This document shows, piece by piece, positions 48,413-58,045 of a stretch of DNA of 58,045 bases (its first letter is position 1; every line of letters starts with the position of its first letter). The stretch spans positions 1 through 58,045 of the forward strand of contig NZ_LZJF01000128.1 in NCBI RefSeq assembly GCF_001666835.1, given 5' to 3'. The stretch comes from Mycobacterium sp. E3251. Its GTDB lineage: Bacteria > Actinomycetota > Actinomycetes > Mycobacteriales > Mycobacteriaceae. The position numbers were made by a program, and so were the translations under genes. The notes beneath the pieces are model-generated. The model did no database searches, had not been told where the DNA came from, and saw only the letters and a program-made list of their open reading frames with translations.

Positions 48413-49386
48413 CGTGATTGCCGCTGCCGCAACCGTTCCCGGAACTGTGCGGCCTGCTGCCGCATCTCGGGAGTGATCTCGAAGTGGCCGCCGAAGTCGT
48501 TGAGGTATCCCGGCGCGTATTGCGGGTCGGGCAACACCTGGCGCAGCCAGCTGTGCGGCTTGCGGCGCCGCCACTCCCTCGGGTATCCCACCGACACCTC
48601 CTCGAAGCGCACGTCGTCGTACCAGGTGGTGCGCGGAATGTGCAGGTGACCGTAGACCGAACAGACCGCGTTGTAGCGGGTGTGCCAGTCGGCGGTCTTG
48701 GTGGTCCCACACCACAGCGAGAACTCCGGGTAGAACAACGCGTCGCAGGGCTCGCGGACCAGCGGGAAATGGTTCACCAGGACGGTCGGCGTCATCCAGT
48801 CGAGTTGCTCGAGGCGGGTCCGCGTGGTGGCGAGCCGCTCCTGGCACCACGCTTCCCGGGTGGGGTACGGCTCCGACGACAGCAGGAATTCGTCGGTGGC
48901 GACCACGTTGCGCTCCCGCGCGATGGTCAGGCCCTCGGCTTTGCTCGCCGCCCCCTCGGGCAAGAAGCTGTAGTCGTAGAGCAGGAACATCGGCACGATC
49001 GTGGCCGGGCCGCCGCGCTCGGTCCACACCGGGAAGGGATGCTCCGGCGTGACGATGCCCATCTCGTCGCACATGTGGACCAGGTACTCGTAGCGGGCCC
49101 TGCCGAAGACCTGCACCGGATCCCGCGTCGTGGTCCACAACTCGTGGTTGCCGGGCACCCAGATCACCTTGGCGAAGCGCCGGCGCAGCAGGTCCAGGGC
49201 CCAGCGGATCTCGTCGGTGCGTTCGGCGACGTCACCGGCGACGATCAGCCAGTCCTCCGGCGAGGACGGGTGCAGCGACTCGGTGACCGGCTTGTTGCCC
49301 AGGTGACCGGTGTGCAGGTCGGAGACGGCCCACAGCGTGGGTTGTCCCCCATTGGTCGATTCCTGCCCCGCATTTTGACCAGCCAC
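48409..49386 (-). CDS. pptH: Metallophosphatase-family phosphopantetheinyl hydrolase PptH
   Basis: 325-aa calcineurin-like metallohydrolase. The metal ligands are visible in order: AVSDLHTGH (D, H), [12 protein letters not shown] (D), [10 protein letters not shown] (N, H), VNHFPL (H) and [12 protein letters not shown] (GHxH). The orthologue Rv2795c removes phosphopantetheine from carrier proteins, opposing PptT, and its loss gives resistance to PptT inhibition. GTG at 49386 ([12 protein letters not shown]) matches the orthologue; the longer frame to 49599 is not conserved. Translational coupling with pptT pairs opposing enzymes in one operon. Confidence 0.93.
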   Translation of the reverse strand: MAGQNAGQESTNGGQPTLWAVSDLHTGHLGNKPVTESLHPSSPEDWLIVAGDVAERTDEIRWALDLLRRRFAKVIWVPGNHELWTTTRDPVQVFGRARYEYLVHMCDEMGIVTPEHPFPVWTERGGPATIVPMFLLYDYSFLPEGAASKAEGLTIARERNVVATDEFLLSSEPYPTREAWCQERLATTRTRLEQLDWMTPTVLVNHFPLVREPCDALFYPEFSLWCGTTKTADWHTRYNAVCSVYGHLHIPRTTWYDDVRFEEVSVGYPREWRRRKPHSWLRQVLPDPQYAPGYLNDFGGHFEITPEMRQQAAQFRERLRQRQSR

Positions 49387-49534
49387 GGTTAACCAGCCTA
49401 ATGACCCGCGGTGCGGGGCCGGCTGGGGCCGCGCCTTGCTCGCCGGCATTGGAACGTGTTCTTGTTTACCGGTGACCGCGCGGGAGGCGACTTGTACACT
49501 CCCGGCAAGGGCCAGGGAGCCGTCAGGGGGTGTC

Positions 49535-50119
49535 GTGTTCGCCAAGATACGTCTGATCGGGGCCATCGGTGCCGTGATCGCGGCGGCCATCGCCGGCACG
49601 GCCGGGTGGCAGGGCGGCGCTCAGGGGCCAACCGGGGGCGGGCGCGTCGAGCTGCGCTCGACGGCGGCGCCGATGGAAACCACGATGAAGAGCCCGATCG
49701 TGGCCACCACCGACCCGCGCCCGTTCGACGCGTGCGAGGACATCCCGTTCGACGTCATCCAGCGGCTCGGCCTGGCGTTCACACCGCCCGAGCACGAAGA
49801 CGGCCTGCGCTGCCACTTCGACGCGGGCAACTACCAGGTGGCCGTCGAGCCCATCATCTGGCGCACCTACGAGGCGACGCTGCCCCCCGACGCCGTCGAG
49901 ACCACCATCGCCGGCCACCGCGCCGCGCAGTACTGGGTGCTCAAGCCGACGTATCACAACAGCTACTGGTATTACTCCTGCATGGTCGCATTCAAGACCA
50001 GTTACGGCGTGCTGCAGCAGGCGCTTTACTACTCCACCGTCTACTCCAACCCCGAGGTCGACTGCATGTCCACCGACCTGCAGCGAGCCAACGACCTCGC
50101 GCCGTACTACAAGTTCTGA
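49535..50119 (+). CDS. Membrane-anchored DUF3558-like protein (Rv2799 position)
   Basis: 194-aa exported protein with an N-terminal hydrophobic segment (IRLIGAIGAVIAAAIAGTAG, residues ~5-24), with no clear lipobox Cys. The extracytoplasmic domain has DPRPFDACEDIPFDVIQRLG, RCHFDAGNYQVAVEPI and WYYSCMVAFKTSYGVLQ, with four Cys probably in two disulfides, resembling DUF3558. GTG at 49535 is preceded by AGGGGG; the longer frame to 49436 is not signal-like. It is upstream of the CocE hydrolase by 28 bases, matching Rv2799-Rv2800. Function unknown. Confidence 0.78.
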   Translation: MFAKIRLIGAIGAVIAAAIAGTAGWQGGAQGPTGGGRVELRSTAAPMETTMKSPIVATTDPRPFDACEDIPFDVIQRLGLAFTPPEHEDGLRCHFDAGNYQVAVEPIIWRTYEATLPPDAVETTIAGHRAAQYWVLKPTYHNSYWYYSCMVAFKTSYGVLQQALYYSTVYSNPEVDCMSTDLQRANDLAPYYKF

Positions 50120-50147
50120 TCCCCGCTCGGGCCTTAACCTGGGCACC

Positions 50148-51866
50148 GTGAGTATCACCTCGACGCGACCCGCCCAGCCCGCGCTGCACGCCCTGCGACA
50201 CCTCGGCGGCAAGGCGGTGGGCCGGCTGCTGGGCCTGCCGCCGGCGACCACCGAGTACACCGTCGAACGCGTCCGGGTGCCCATGCGCGACGGGGTCGAC
50301 CTGGTGGCCGATCACTACACACCGAACACCGACTTCCCCGCCGGCACCCTGCTGGCGCGGGGGCCGTACGGGCGCTCCTTCCCGTTCTCGCTGGTGTTCG
50401 GCGCACTGTACGCGGCCCGCGGCTACCACGTCGTGCTGCAGAGCGTCCGCGGCACGTTCGGGTCGGGCGGGGATTTCGAACCGATGGCCAACGAGGCCGC
50501 CGACGGCGCCGACACGGTGGCCTGGCTGCGTGAGCAGCCCTGGTTCACCGGCAGCTTCGCCACCATCGGTTTGTCGTACCTCGGGTTCACCCAGTGGGCG
50601 CTGATGACCGATCCCCCGCCGGAGCTCGCCGCGGCCGTCGTCACCGTGGGGCCGCACGATTTCAACGCCTCGGTGTGGGGTACCGGCTCGTTCGCGATCA
50701 ACGACTTCCTCGGCTGGAGCGACATGGTCGCCCACCAGGAAGACCCGGTGCGCGCCCGGTCGGCGCTGCGCCAGCTGCAGAATCGCAGCAGGGTGACGCA
50801 GGCGGCCCTCGGGCTGCCGGTGGGCGACACGGCCCGGGCGCTGCTCGGTGCGGGCGCGCCCTGGTTCGAATCGTGGGTCGAGCACACCGACCCGAACGAT
50901 CCGTTCTGGGACGCGCTGCGCTGCGGCGACGCGCTGGACCGCGTCGACGTGCCGGTGCTGCTGATCGGCGGCTGGCAGGACATCTTCGTCAGGCAGACGC
51001 TGCAGCAGTACGAGCACCTGCGCGGCCGGGGCGTCGACGTCGCGCTCACCATGGGCCCCTGGACGCACACCCAGCTGCTCACCACCGGCCTGAGCACCTG
51101 CACGCGGGAGTCGCTGGACTGGCTGGGCGCCCACCTCGGCGGCGCGCCCGCCCCGCGACGGCCCGGCCGGGTCCACGCGTATGTCACCGGCCAGGGTTGG
51201 CGCAGTGTGGCCGACTGGCCGCCCGCCACCACCGAGCGCGAGCTGTATCTGCGGCCCGGCGGACACCTCGGTGAGACCGCACCGACGGACCTGACGCGGC
51301 TGGCGCCGGCGTCCTTCCGCTACGACCCCGCCGACCCCACACCCACCACGGGCGGCCCGTTGCTGTCGCCGAACGGCGGTTACCGCGACGACAGCCGGCT
51401 CGCGACGCGCGACGACGTGCTGGCCTTCACCAGCCTCACCCTCACCCACGACCTGTGCGTCTACGGGACCCCGATCGTCGAGCTGGCGCACGGCGCCGAC
51501 ACTCCCCACGTCGACCTCTTCGTCCGGGTGAGCGAGGTCGACGCCAAAGGCCGGTCGAAGAACGTCAGCGACGGCTACCGGCGGTTGCGGACCGCCAAGA
51601 AATCGTCGAAGGGGACCGTCCGCGTCGAACTAGACGGCATCGCCCACCGCTTCCGCGCCGGCTCCCGCATCCGCCTGCTGATCGCCGGCAGCTGGTTCCC
51701 CCGCTACGCGCGCAACCTGGGCACCGACGAGCCGATTCTGACGGGCCGACAGTCCGAGCCGGCCACCCACACGGTGCGCTACGGACGTTCCAGGCTGCTG
51801 CTGCCCGTCGGCCCGCTCGACCTGTCAGCCAACGGCGCGGCGGACGCGGGCGGCGACCTCGGCTAG
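50148..51866 (+). CDS. CocE/NonD family hydrolase
   Basis: 572-aa alpha/beta hydrolase of the X-Pro dipeptidyl-peptidase (S15)/cocaine esterase family, Rv2800 orthologue. The nucleophile Ser is in ATIGLSYLGFTQWALMT, with VPMRDGVDLVADHYTPNTDF, RGTFGSGGDFEPMANEAADG and IGGWQDIFVRQTLQQYEHLR (Asp) and MGPWTHTQLL (His) completing the triad. The C-terminal jelly-roll domain (~360-560) includes RVELDGIAHRFRAGSRIRLL. GTG at 50148. Its last 42 bases overlap the convergent DUF1802 gene. Likely an esterase or acylase of unknown substrate. Confidence 0.9.
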   Translation: MSITSTRPAQPALHALRHLGGKAVGRLLGLPPATTEYTVERVRVPMRDGVDLVADHYTPNTDFPAGTLLARGPYGRSFPFSLVFGALYAARGYHVVLQSVRGTFGSGGDFEPMANEAADGADTVAWLREQPWFTGSFATIGLSYLGFTQWALMTDPPPELAAAVVTVGPHDFNASVWGTGSFAINDFLGWSDMVAHQEDPVRARSALRQLQNRSRVTQAALGLPVGDTARALLGAGAPWFESWVEHTDPNDPFWDALRCGDALDRVDVPVLLIGGWQDIFVRQTLQQYEHLRGRGVDVALTMGPWTHTQLLTTGLSTCTRESLDWLGAHLGGAPAPRRPGRVHAYVTGQGWRSVADWPPATTERELYLRPGGHLGETAPTDLTRLAPASFRYDPADPTPTTGGPLLSPNGGYRDDSRLATRDDVLAFTSLTLTHDLCVYGTPIVELAHGADTPHVDLFVRVSEVDAKGRSKNVSDGYRRLRTAKKSSKGTVRVELDGIAHRFRAGSRIRLLIAGSWFPRYARNLGTDEPILTGRQSEPATHTVRYGRSRLLLPVGPLDLSANGAADAGGDLG

Positions 51867-52385
51867 CGCGGCGTCGTCGTGAACGGGCGCCGCGAGCGGC
51901 TCCCGCAGGGGCAGCTCCACCCAGCTTTTGCAGCCGCCGTAGTCGGGCGTCCGGGTGATCTGCACCGGCTCGGCCAGCGGGTGCACCGACACCACCAGCA
52001 CGGCCAGCTTGTGCCTCGGGCGGAAGTCGAGCCGGTCGGCGCGCACCGAATCGCCGGTCCAGATGTGCAGGTCCTCGATTTCCGCCAGCCGGTCTGGCTG
52101 GTTAACCGCCACGGCGGCAACGACTTTCGCGGCCGCCCGGATCACCAGACGGTCGTCGGTGCTGTCGGCGGCGGCCGCCTCGAGCAGGTCGCGATGCTCG
52201 GGCCGCACGCGCTCGAAGTGGCTGTGGGCGACCGTCGGGAACAGGAGGAACTCGGAGGCGGCCAACTCGAAGCGCTTCTCCCCGATGCCGCCCTTGCGTA
52301 GCAGCACCTGCTGTCGCCCGTTTAGCAGGGCGTGCACCGCCGCGCTCCACTCCTTGAGAGCGGGCGTGGTTGCGGTGTGCGTCAC
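51825..52385 (-). CDS. DUF1802 family protein
   Basis: 186-aa protein of the DUF1802 family, of unknown function. TPALKEWSAAVHALLNGRQQ and LLRKGGIGEKRFELAASEFL are the characteristic N-terminal motifs, followed by FLLFPTVAHSHFERVRPEHR, DLHIWTGDSVRADRLDFRP and LAVLVVSVHPLAEPVQI. GTG at 52385 overlaps the DUF2277 stop (GTGA), so the two are coupled. The 3' end is antisense to the last 42 bases of the CocE-family gene. Confidence 0.82.
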   Translation of the reverse strand: MTHTATTPALKEWSAAVHALLNGRQQVLLRKGGIGEKRFELAASEFLLFPTVAHSHFERVRPEHRDLLEAAAADSTDDRLVIRAAAKVVAAVAVNQPDRLAEIEDLHIWTGDSVRADRLDFRPRHKLAVLVVSVHPLAEPVQITRTPDYGGCKSWVELPLREPLAAPVHDDAALAEVAARVRRAVG

Positions 52386-52651
52386 TGCGCCCCGGCCAGG
52401 CGGGCGATGATCTCGGGCCGGCGCAACGGTGGGACGGTCTTGGGCGGCTGGCGCCGCGGAGGCAGGGCCGCCAACAATCGGGCCGTCGTCTCGGTGACCT
52501 CGGCAACCGCCGCCTCGAAGGCGTCTGCGTTCGCCGCCGAGGGTCGGGTGATCCCGCTGACCTTGCGCACATACTGGCGGGCCGCCGCCGCGATCTCCTC
52601 GGCGGTCGCCGACGGTTGCAACCCGCGCAACTCGGTGATGTTCCGGCACAT
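52382..52651 (-). CDS. DUF2277 family protein
   Basis: 89-aa DUF2277 protein: MCRNITELRGLQPSATAEEI and QYVRKVSGITRPSAANADAF are the family hallmarks. It is a small, probably cytosolic helical protein of unknown function. ATG at 52651, with its stop fused to the DUF1802 start by four bases. Divergent from the enoyl-CoA hydratase-like gene across 43 bases. Confidence 0.85.
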   Translation of the reverse strand: MCRNITELRGLQPSATAEEIAAAARQYVRKVSGITRPSAANADAFEAAVAEVTETTARLLAALPPRRQPPKTVPPLRRPEIIARLAGAQ

Positions 52652-52694
52652 GCCTCAACGATAGGCGGGGCCGGCGACCCTTTACGGTGATCTC

Positions 52695-53444
52695 ATGAGC
52701 GACGACATCCTGCTGATCGAAACCGACGAGCGGGTGCGCACCCTGACCCTCAACCGGCCGCAGTCCCGCAACGCGCTGTCTTCGGCGCTGCGGGATCGAT
52801 TCTTCGGGGCGCTGGCCGACGCGGAAGCCGACGACGCCGTCGACGTCGTCATCGTGACCGGCGCCGACCCGGTGTTCTGTGCGGGCCTGGATCTCAAGGA
52901 GTTGGGCGGTTCCTCGGCGCTTCCGGACATCTCCCCACGGTGGCCTCCGCTGAGCAAGCCGGTCATCGGTGCGATCAACGGCGCCGCGGTGACCGGCGGG
53001 CTGGAGCTGGCCCTGTACTGCGACATCCTGATCGCCTCGGAGAACGCCCGCTTCGCCGACACCCACGCTCGCGTCGGCCTGCTGCCCACCTGGGGGCTGA
53101 GCGTGCGGCTGCCGCAGAAGGTCGGCGTCGGCCTGGCCCGCCGGATGAGCATGACCGGGGACTACCTGTCGGCCACCGACGCGCTGCGTGCCGGGCTGGT
53201 GACCGAGGTGGTGCCGCACGACCAGCTGCTGCCCGCCGCACGCCAGGTGGCCGCGTCGATCGTCGGCAACAACCAGGATGCGGTGCGCGCGCTGCTGGCG
53301 TCCTATCACCGGATCGACGACTCGCAGACCAGCGCGGGCCTGTGGCTGGAAGCGATGGCGGCCCGCCAGTTCCGGACCAGCGGCGACGACATCGCCGCTA
53401 ACCGCGAGGCGGTGCTGCAGCGCGGGCGGGCGCAGGTCCGCTAG
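52695..53444 (+). CDS. Enoyl-CoA hydratase/isomerase-family protein (EchA16-like)
   Basis: 249-aa crotonase-fold protein. CAGLDLKELGG is the first oxyanion-hole segment and INGAAVTGGLELALYCDILI the second, with Glu in GGLELA equivalent to the first catalytic Glu. The place usually holding the second Glu reads ADTHARVGLLPTWGLS, with His where Glu is usual, so the canonical hydratase mechanism may not apply; isomerase, hydrolase or another reaction is possible. Length and neighbourhood suggest an EchA16 (Rv2831) orthologue. ATG at 52695. Confidence 0.85.
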   Translation: MSDDILLIETDERVRTLTLNRPQSRNALSSALRDRFFGALADAEADDAVDVVIVTGADPVFCAGLDLKELGGSSALPDISPRWPPLSKPVIGAINGAAVTGGLELALYCDILIASENARFADTHARVGLLPTWGLSVRLPQKVGVGLARRMSMTGDYLSATDALRAGLVTEVVPHDQLLPAARQVAASIVGNNQDAVRALLASYHRIDDSQTSAGLWLEAMAARQFRTSGDDIAANREAVLQRGRAQVR

Positions 53445-53461
53445 TCGCGCCGGCCTCGTCG

Positions 53462-53833
53462 ATGATCCAATTTCCGCCGCCCGCGCCGTGGCGACGACCG
53501 ACCGCGGACATCGTCGCGACCGTGCTGCTCTTCGTCGCGGAGCTGGCGGTCAGCGCCGTTTCAGTCGCCCTGGCGTTGTTGTCCTCGATGTGGCTGATGC
53601 TGCCGATATGCAGCGACAACTGCGACAGCCCCGCCGTCACGCACTTCGTCCACCGCACCTTCACCGGGACCGTCGTCATCGCGGGCGGGATCGCGCTGGC
53701 CCTGCTGGTGTCATGCGTCGGGGCGCTCGTCACCGGCATCCGGCGTCGGGCCGGGATGTGGAAATGGCCGGCGTTGGGCCTGGTCATCGCCGTTGTGTCA
53801 GTTCTGATCGCCGCTGGCTTGTGGGTGAACTGA
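53462..53833 (+). CDS. Hypothetical membrane protein
   Basis: 123-aa membrane protein with three hydrophobic segments (~18-42, 67-92, 101-121). A Cys pair in MLPICSDNCDSPAVTHF lies in the first extramembrane loop. No family recognised. It follows the crotonase gene by 17 bases on the same strand, and the secreted protein follows by 22 bases, though that one may have its own promoter. Confidence 0.7.
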   Translation: MIQFPPPAPWRRPTADIVATVLLFVAELAVSAVSVALALLSSMWLMLPICSDNCDSPAVTHFVHRTFTGTVVIAGGIALALLVSCVGALVTGIRRRAGMWKWPALGLVIAVVSVLIAAGLWVN

Positions 53834-53855
53834 GGGCAACCAATACGATCAGCTG

Positions 53856-55901
<2,046 letters not shown>

Positions 55902-55953
55902 TATTTATTCACCGCCTTCTCCTCATCACTTCGTTCTGCATCGTCGGCGGCGG

Positions 55954-58045
55954 TCAGGCGCGCTCCTTCTCGACGAGCTCGTAGGACTCGATGATGTCGC
56001 CTTCCTTGATGTCGGAGTAGCCCAGCGTCATACCGCACTCGAAGCCCTCGCGGACCTCGGTCACGTCGTCCTTCTCCCGTCGCAGCGAGTTGATCGTGAG
56101 GTTCTCGGTGACCACGACGTTGTCCCGCAACAGGCGGGCCTTCGCGTTGCGCCGCACCACGCCGGAGCTGATCATGCAGCCGGCGATGATGCCCACCTTC
56201 GAGGACCGGAAGATCGCGCGGATCTCGGCGCGACCCAGCTCCTTCTCCTCGTAGATCGGCTTGAGCATGCCGCGCAGGGCCTTCTCGATGTCGTCGATCG
56301 CCTGGTAGATGACCGAGTAGTAGCGGATCTCGACACCCTCGCGGTTGGCGAGCTCGGTCGCTTTCCCTTCGGCGCGCACGTTGAAGCCGATGATGACAGC
56401 GTCCGACGCCGACGCCAGGTTGACGTTGGTTTCGGTGATGCCACCGACGCCGCGGTCGATGACGCGCAGTTCCACCTCGTCGTCGACCTGGATGCCCATC
56501 AGGGCCTCCTCGAGCGCCTCGACCGTACCGGCGTTGTCGCCCTTGAGGATCAGGTTCAGCTGGCTGGTTTCCTTCAGCGCCGAGTCCAGGTCCTCCAGGC
56601 TGATCCGCTTGCGTGACCGCGCCGCCAGCGCATTGCGCTTGCGGGCGCTGCGCCGGTCGGCGATCTGGCGGGCGATGCGGTCCTCGTCGACGACCAGGAA
56701 GTTGTCACCCGCGCCGGGCACCGACGTGAAGCCGATGACCTGCACCGGCCGCGACGGCAGAGCCTCCTCGACGTCCTCACCGTGCTCGTCGACCATGCGG
56801 CGGACGCGACCGTACGCGTCGCCGGCCACCACCGAGTCGCCGACACGCAGCGTCCCGCGCTGCACCAGCACCGTGGCGACCGGGCCGCGGCCGCGGTCCA
56901 GGTGCGCCTCGATGGCCACACCCTGGGCCTCCATGTCGGGGTTGGCCCGCAGGTCCAGGGCGGCGTCGGCGGTCAGCAGCACCGCCTCTTCGAGCGCCTT
57001 GATGTTGGTGCCTTCCTTGGCGGAGATGTCGACGAACATCGTGTCGCCACCGAAATCCTCTGCGACCAAGCCGTATTCGGTGAGCTGGCCGCGAATCTTC
57101 GCCGGGTCGGCGCCCTCCTTGTCGATCTTGTTGACCGCCACCACGATCGGGACGTCGGCCGCCTGCGCGTGGTTGATGGCCTCCACCGTCTGCGGCATCA
57201 CGCCGTCGTCGGCGGCGACCACCAGGATCGCGATGTCGGTGGCCTTCGCGCCGCGGGCACGCATGGCGGTGAACGCCTCGTGACCCGGGGTGTCGATGAA
57301 GGTGATCGGCCGCTCGGTGCCGTCGAGGTCGACGGACACCTGGTACGCGCCGATGTGCTGGGTGATGCCCCCGGCCTCAGCCTCGCGCACGCTGGCGTTC
57401 CGGATGGTGTCCAGCAGCCGGGTTTTACCGTGGTCGACGTGACCCATCACGGTCACCACCGGCGGCCGGGTCTGCAGGTCTTCCTCGGTGCCCTCGTCCT
57501 CGCCATAGGTCAGGTCGAAGGACTCCAGCAGCTCGCGGTCCTCGTCCTCGGGGCTGACCACCTGGACGACGTAGTTCATCTCGCTGCCCAGCAGCTCGAG
57601 CGTCTCGTCGCCGACGGACTGGGTGGCGGTCACCATCTCGCCCAGGTTGAACAGCGCCTGCACCAGCGAGGCCGGGTTGGCGTTGATCTTGTCGGCGAAG
57701 TCCGACAGCGATGCGCCCCTGGCCAGCCGGATGGTCTCGCCGTTGCCGTGCGGCAACCGCACGCCGCCGACGACCGGCGCCTGCATGTTCTCGTACTCGG
57801 CGCGCTTCGCCCGCTTGGACTTGCGACCGCGCCTGGGCGCACCACCGGGACGGCCGAACGCGCCGGCCGCGCCGCCGCGCTGACCGGGACGGCCACCGCC
57901 GCCGCCGCCACCGGGACGGCCGCGGAACCCTCCGCCACCCCCGGGCGGGGCGCCGACGCCGCCGCCACCGCCGCCGCGGTAGTTGCCGCCGCCGCCGTCA
58001 CGGCCGCCGGGACCGCCGGGTCGGCCACCGCCGGGCCGCGGGGCT
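55954..58045 (-). CDS. infB: Translation initiation factor IF-2, 5' end outside window
   Basis: GTPase placing fMet-tRNA on the 30S subunit; 696 codons plus the stop are visible and the N-terminus is cut off. Reading in from the edge, a Gly/Arg/Pro-rich stretch ([17 protein letters not shown] and similar) is followed by [22 protein letters not shown]2_N is [20 protein letters not shown]. The G domain has G1 [18 protein letters not shown]3 [16 protein letters not shown] and G4 [13 protein letters not shown]. Domains II-IV follow, ending [10 protein letters not shown]. The Gly-rich segment is typical of mycobacterial IF-2. It heads the infB-rbfA-nrnA operon. Confidence 0.95.
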   Translation of the reverse strand, partial: APRPGGGRPGGPGGRDGGGGNYRGGGGGGVGAPPGGGGGFRGRPGGGGGGGRPGQRGGAAGAFGRPGGAPRRGRKSKRAKRAEYENMQAPVVGGVRLPHGNGETIRLARGASLSDFADKINANPASLVQALFNLGEMVTATQSVGDETLELLGSEMNYVVQVVSPEDEDRELLESFDLTYGEDEGTEEDLQTRPPVVTVMGHVDHGKTRLLDTIRNASVREAEAGGITQHIGAYQVSVDLDGTERPITFIDTPGHEAFTAMRARGAKATDIAILVVAADDGVMPQTVEAINHAQAADVPIVVAVNKIDKEGADPAKIRGQLTEYGLVAEDFGGDTMFVDISAKEGTNIKALEEAVLLTADAALDLRANPDMEAQGVAIEAHLDRGRGPVATVLVQRGTLRVGDSVVAGDAYGRVRRMVDEHGEDVEEALPSRPVQVIGFTSVPGAGDNFLVVDEDRIARQIADRRSARKRNALAARSRKRISLEDLDSALKETSQLNLILKGDNAGTVEALEEALMGIQVDDEVELRVIDRGVGGITETNVNLASASDAVIIGFNVRAEGKATELANREGVEIRYYSVIYQAIDDIEKALRGMLKPIYEEKELGRAEIRAIFRSSKVGIIAGCMISSGVVRRNAKARLLRDNVVVTENLTINSLRREKDDVTEVREGFECGMTLGYSDIKEGDIIESYELVEKERA

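Noticed and set aside
57800..58045. CCGCCGCC-rich tract as a non-coding repeat
   Set aside because: It reads in frame as the Gly-rich N-terminal region of IF-2, usual in mycobacteria.

Overview
The window is high-GC actinobacterial DNA, almost certainly from a slow-growing non-tuberculous Mycobacterium and probably the M. avium complex or a close relative. The reasons are the gene order (pspM-pspA-clgR-pgsA3-argA-ftsK ... rnj-dapA-thyX ... dfrA-thyA ... dapB ... ald ... pepR-pnp-rpsO-ribF-mntR ... truB-pptT-pptH ... nrnA-rbfA-infB), which follows the M. tuberculosis Rv2743c-Rv2839c block. Protein lengths also match their M. tuberculosis orthologues closely (ThyX 250, Ald 371, DapB 245, RpsO 89, NrnA 336 aa). 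Species is inferred from gene content and recall of family sequences, not from a search.

Layout. 1-1891: envelope-stress module (PspM partial, PspA, ClgR) behind a SigE-like promoter. 2007-5679: pgsA3, argA, ftsK. 5855-7866: ABM-domain protein, mycofactocin-type SDR and a TIGR00027-type methyltransferase in one plus-strand operon. 17148-7930 (minus): a nine-gene run, thyA-dfrA-DivIVA-like-AlkX-like glycosylase-hsdM-hsdS-thyX-dapA-rnj, combining thymidylate and folate synthesis, an orphan type I DNA methyltransferase, lysine/cell-wall synthesis and RNA decay. 17247-19199: dienelactone hydrolase and an accessory GT1 glycosyltransferase. 19396-28543: an acyl-CoA island (acyl-CoA ligase, single-chain biotin carboxylase, SDR, paired acyl-CoA dehydrogenases, divergent thioesterase), interrupted by a small secreted protein with cysteine-containing repeats. 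28549-31639: dapB operon and an SOS-linked DUF222/HNH (13E12) gene. 31647-36239: Rieske oxygenase/dehydrogenase operon with a divergent TetR-GNAT pair, a decayed flavin monooxygenase and a SRPBCC protein. 36339-45458: ald, nitronate monooxygenase-like, pepR, pnp, rpsO, ArsR/SRPBCC pair, ribF, mntR. 45601-49386: ltp1, truB, pptT, pptH. 49535-54452: envelope and secreted proteins, CocE-type hydrolase, DUF1802/DUF2277, enoyl-CoA hydratase-like. 54449-58045: nrnA, rbfA, infB (5' end beyond the window).

Genes are packed tightly. Many neighbours share ATGA, GTGA or TGATG junctions, implying translational coupling, and several convergent pairs overlap at their 3' ends. Six plus-strand genes have a TANNNT -10 element 5-8 bases before the start codon, the architecture of leaderless mycobacterial mRNA. 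No tRNA, rRNA, insertion sequence, CRISPR array or prophage was seen. The most distinctive items are three copies of a REP-like intergenic repeat, a second complex inverted-repeat element between mntR and ltp1, the 24-residue cysteine-repeat secreted protein next to a near-perfect 20-bp palindrome, the glycosylase-HsdMS operon without a restriction subunit, and the carboxylase-centred acyl-CoA island.
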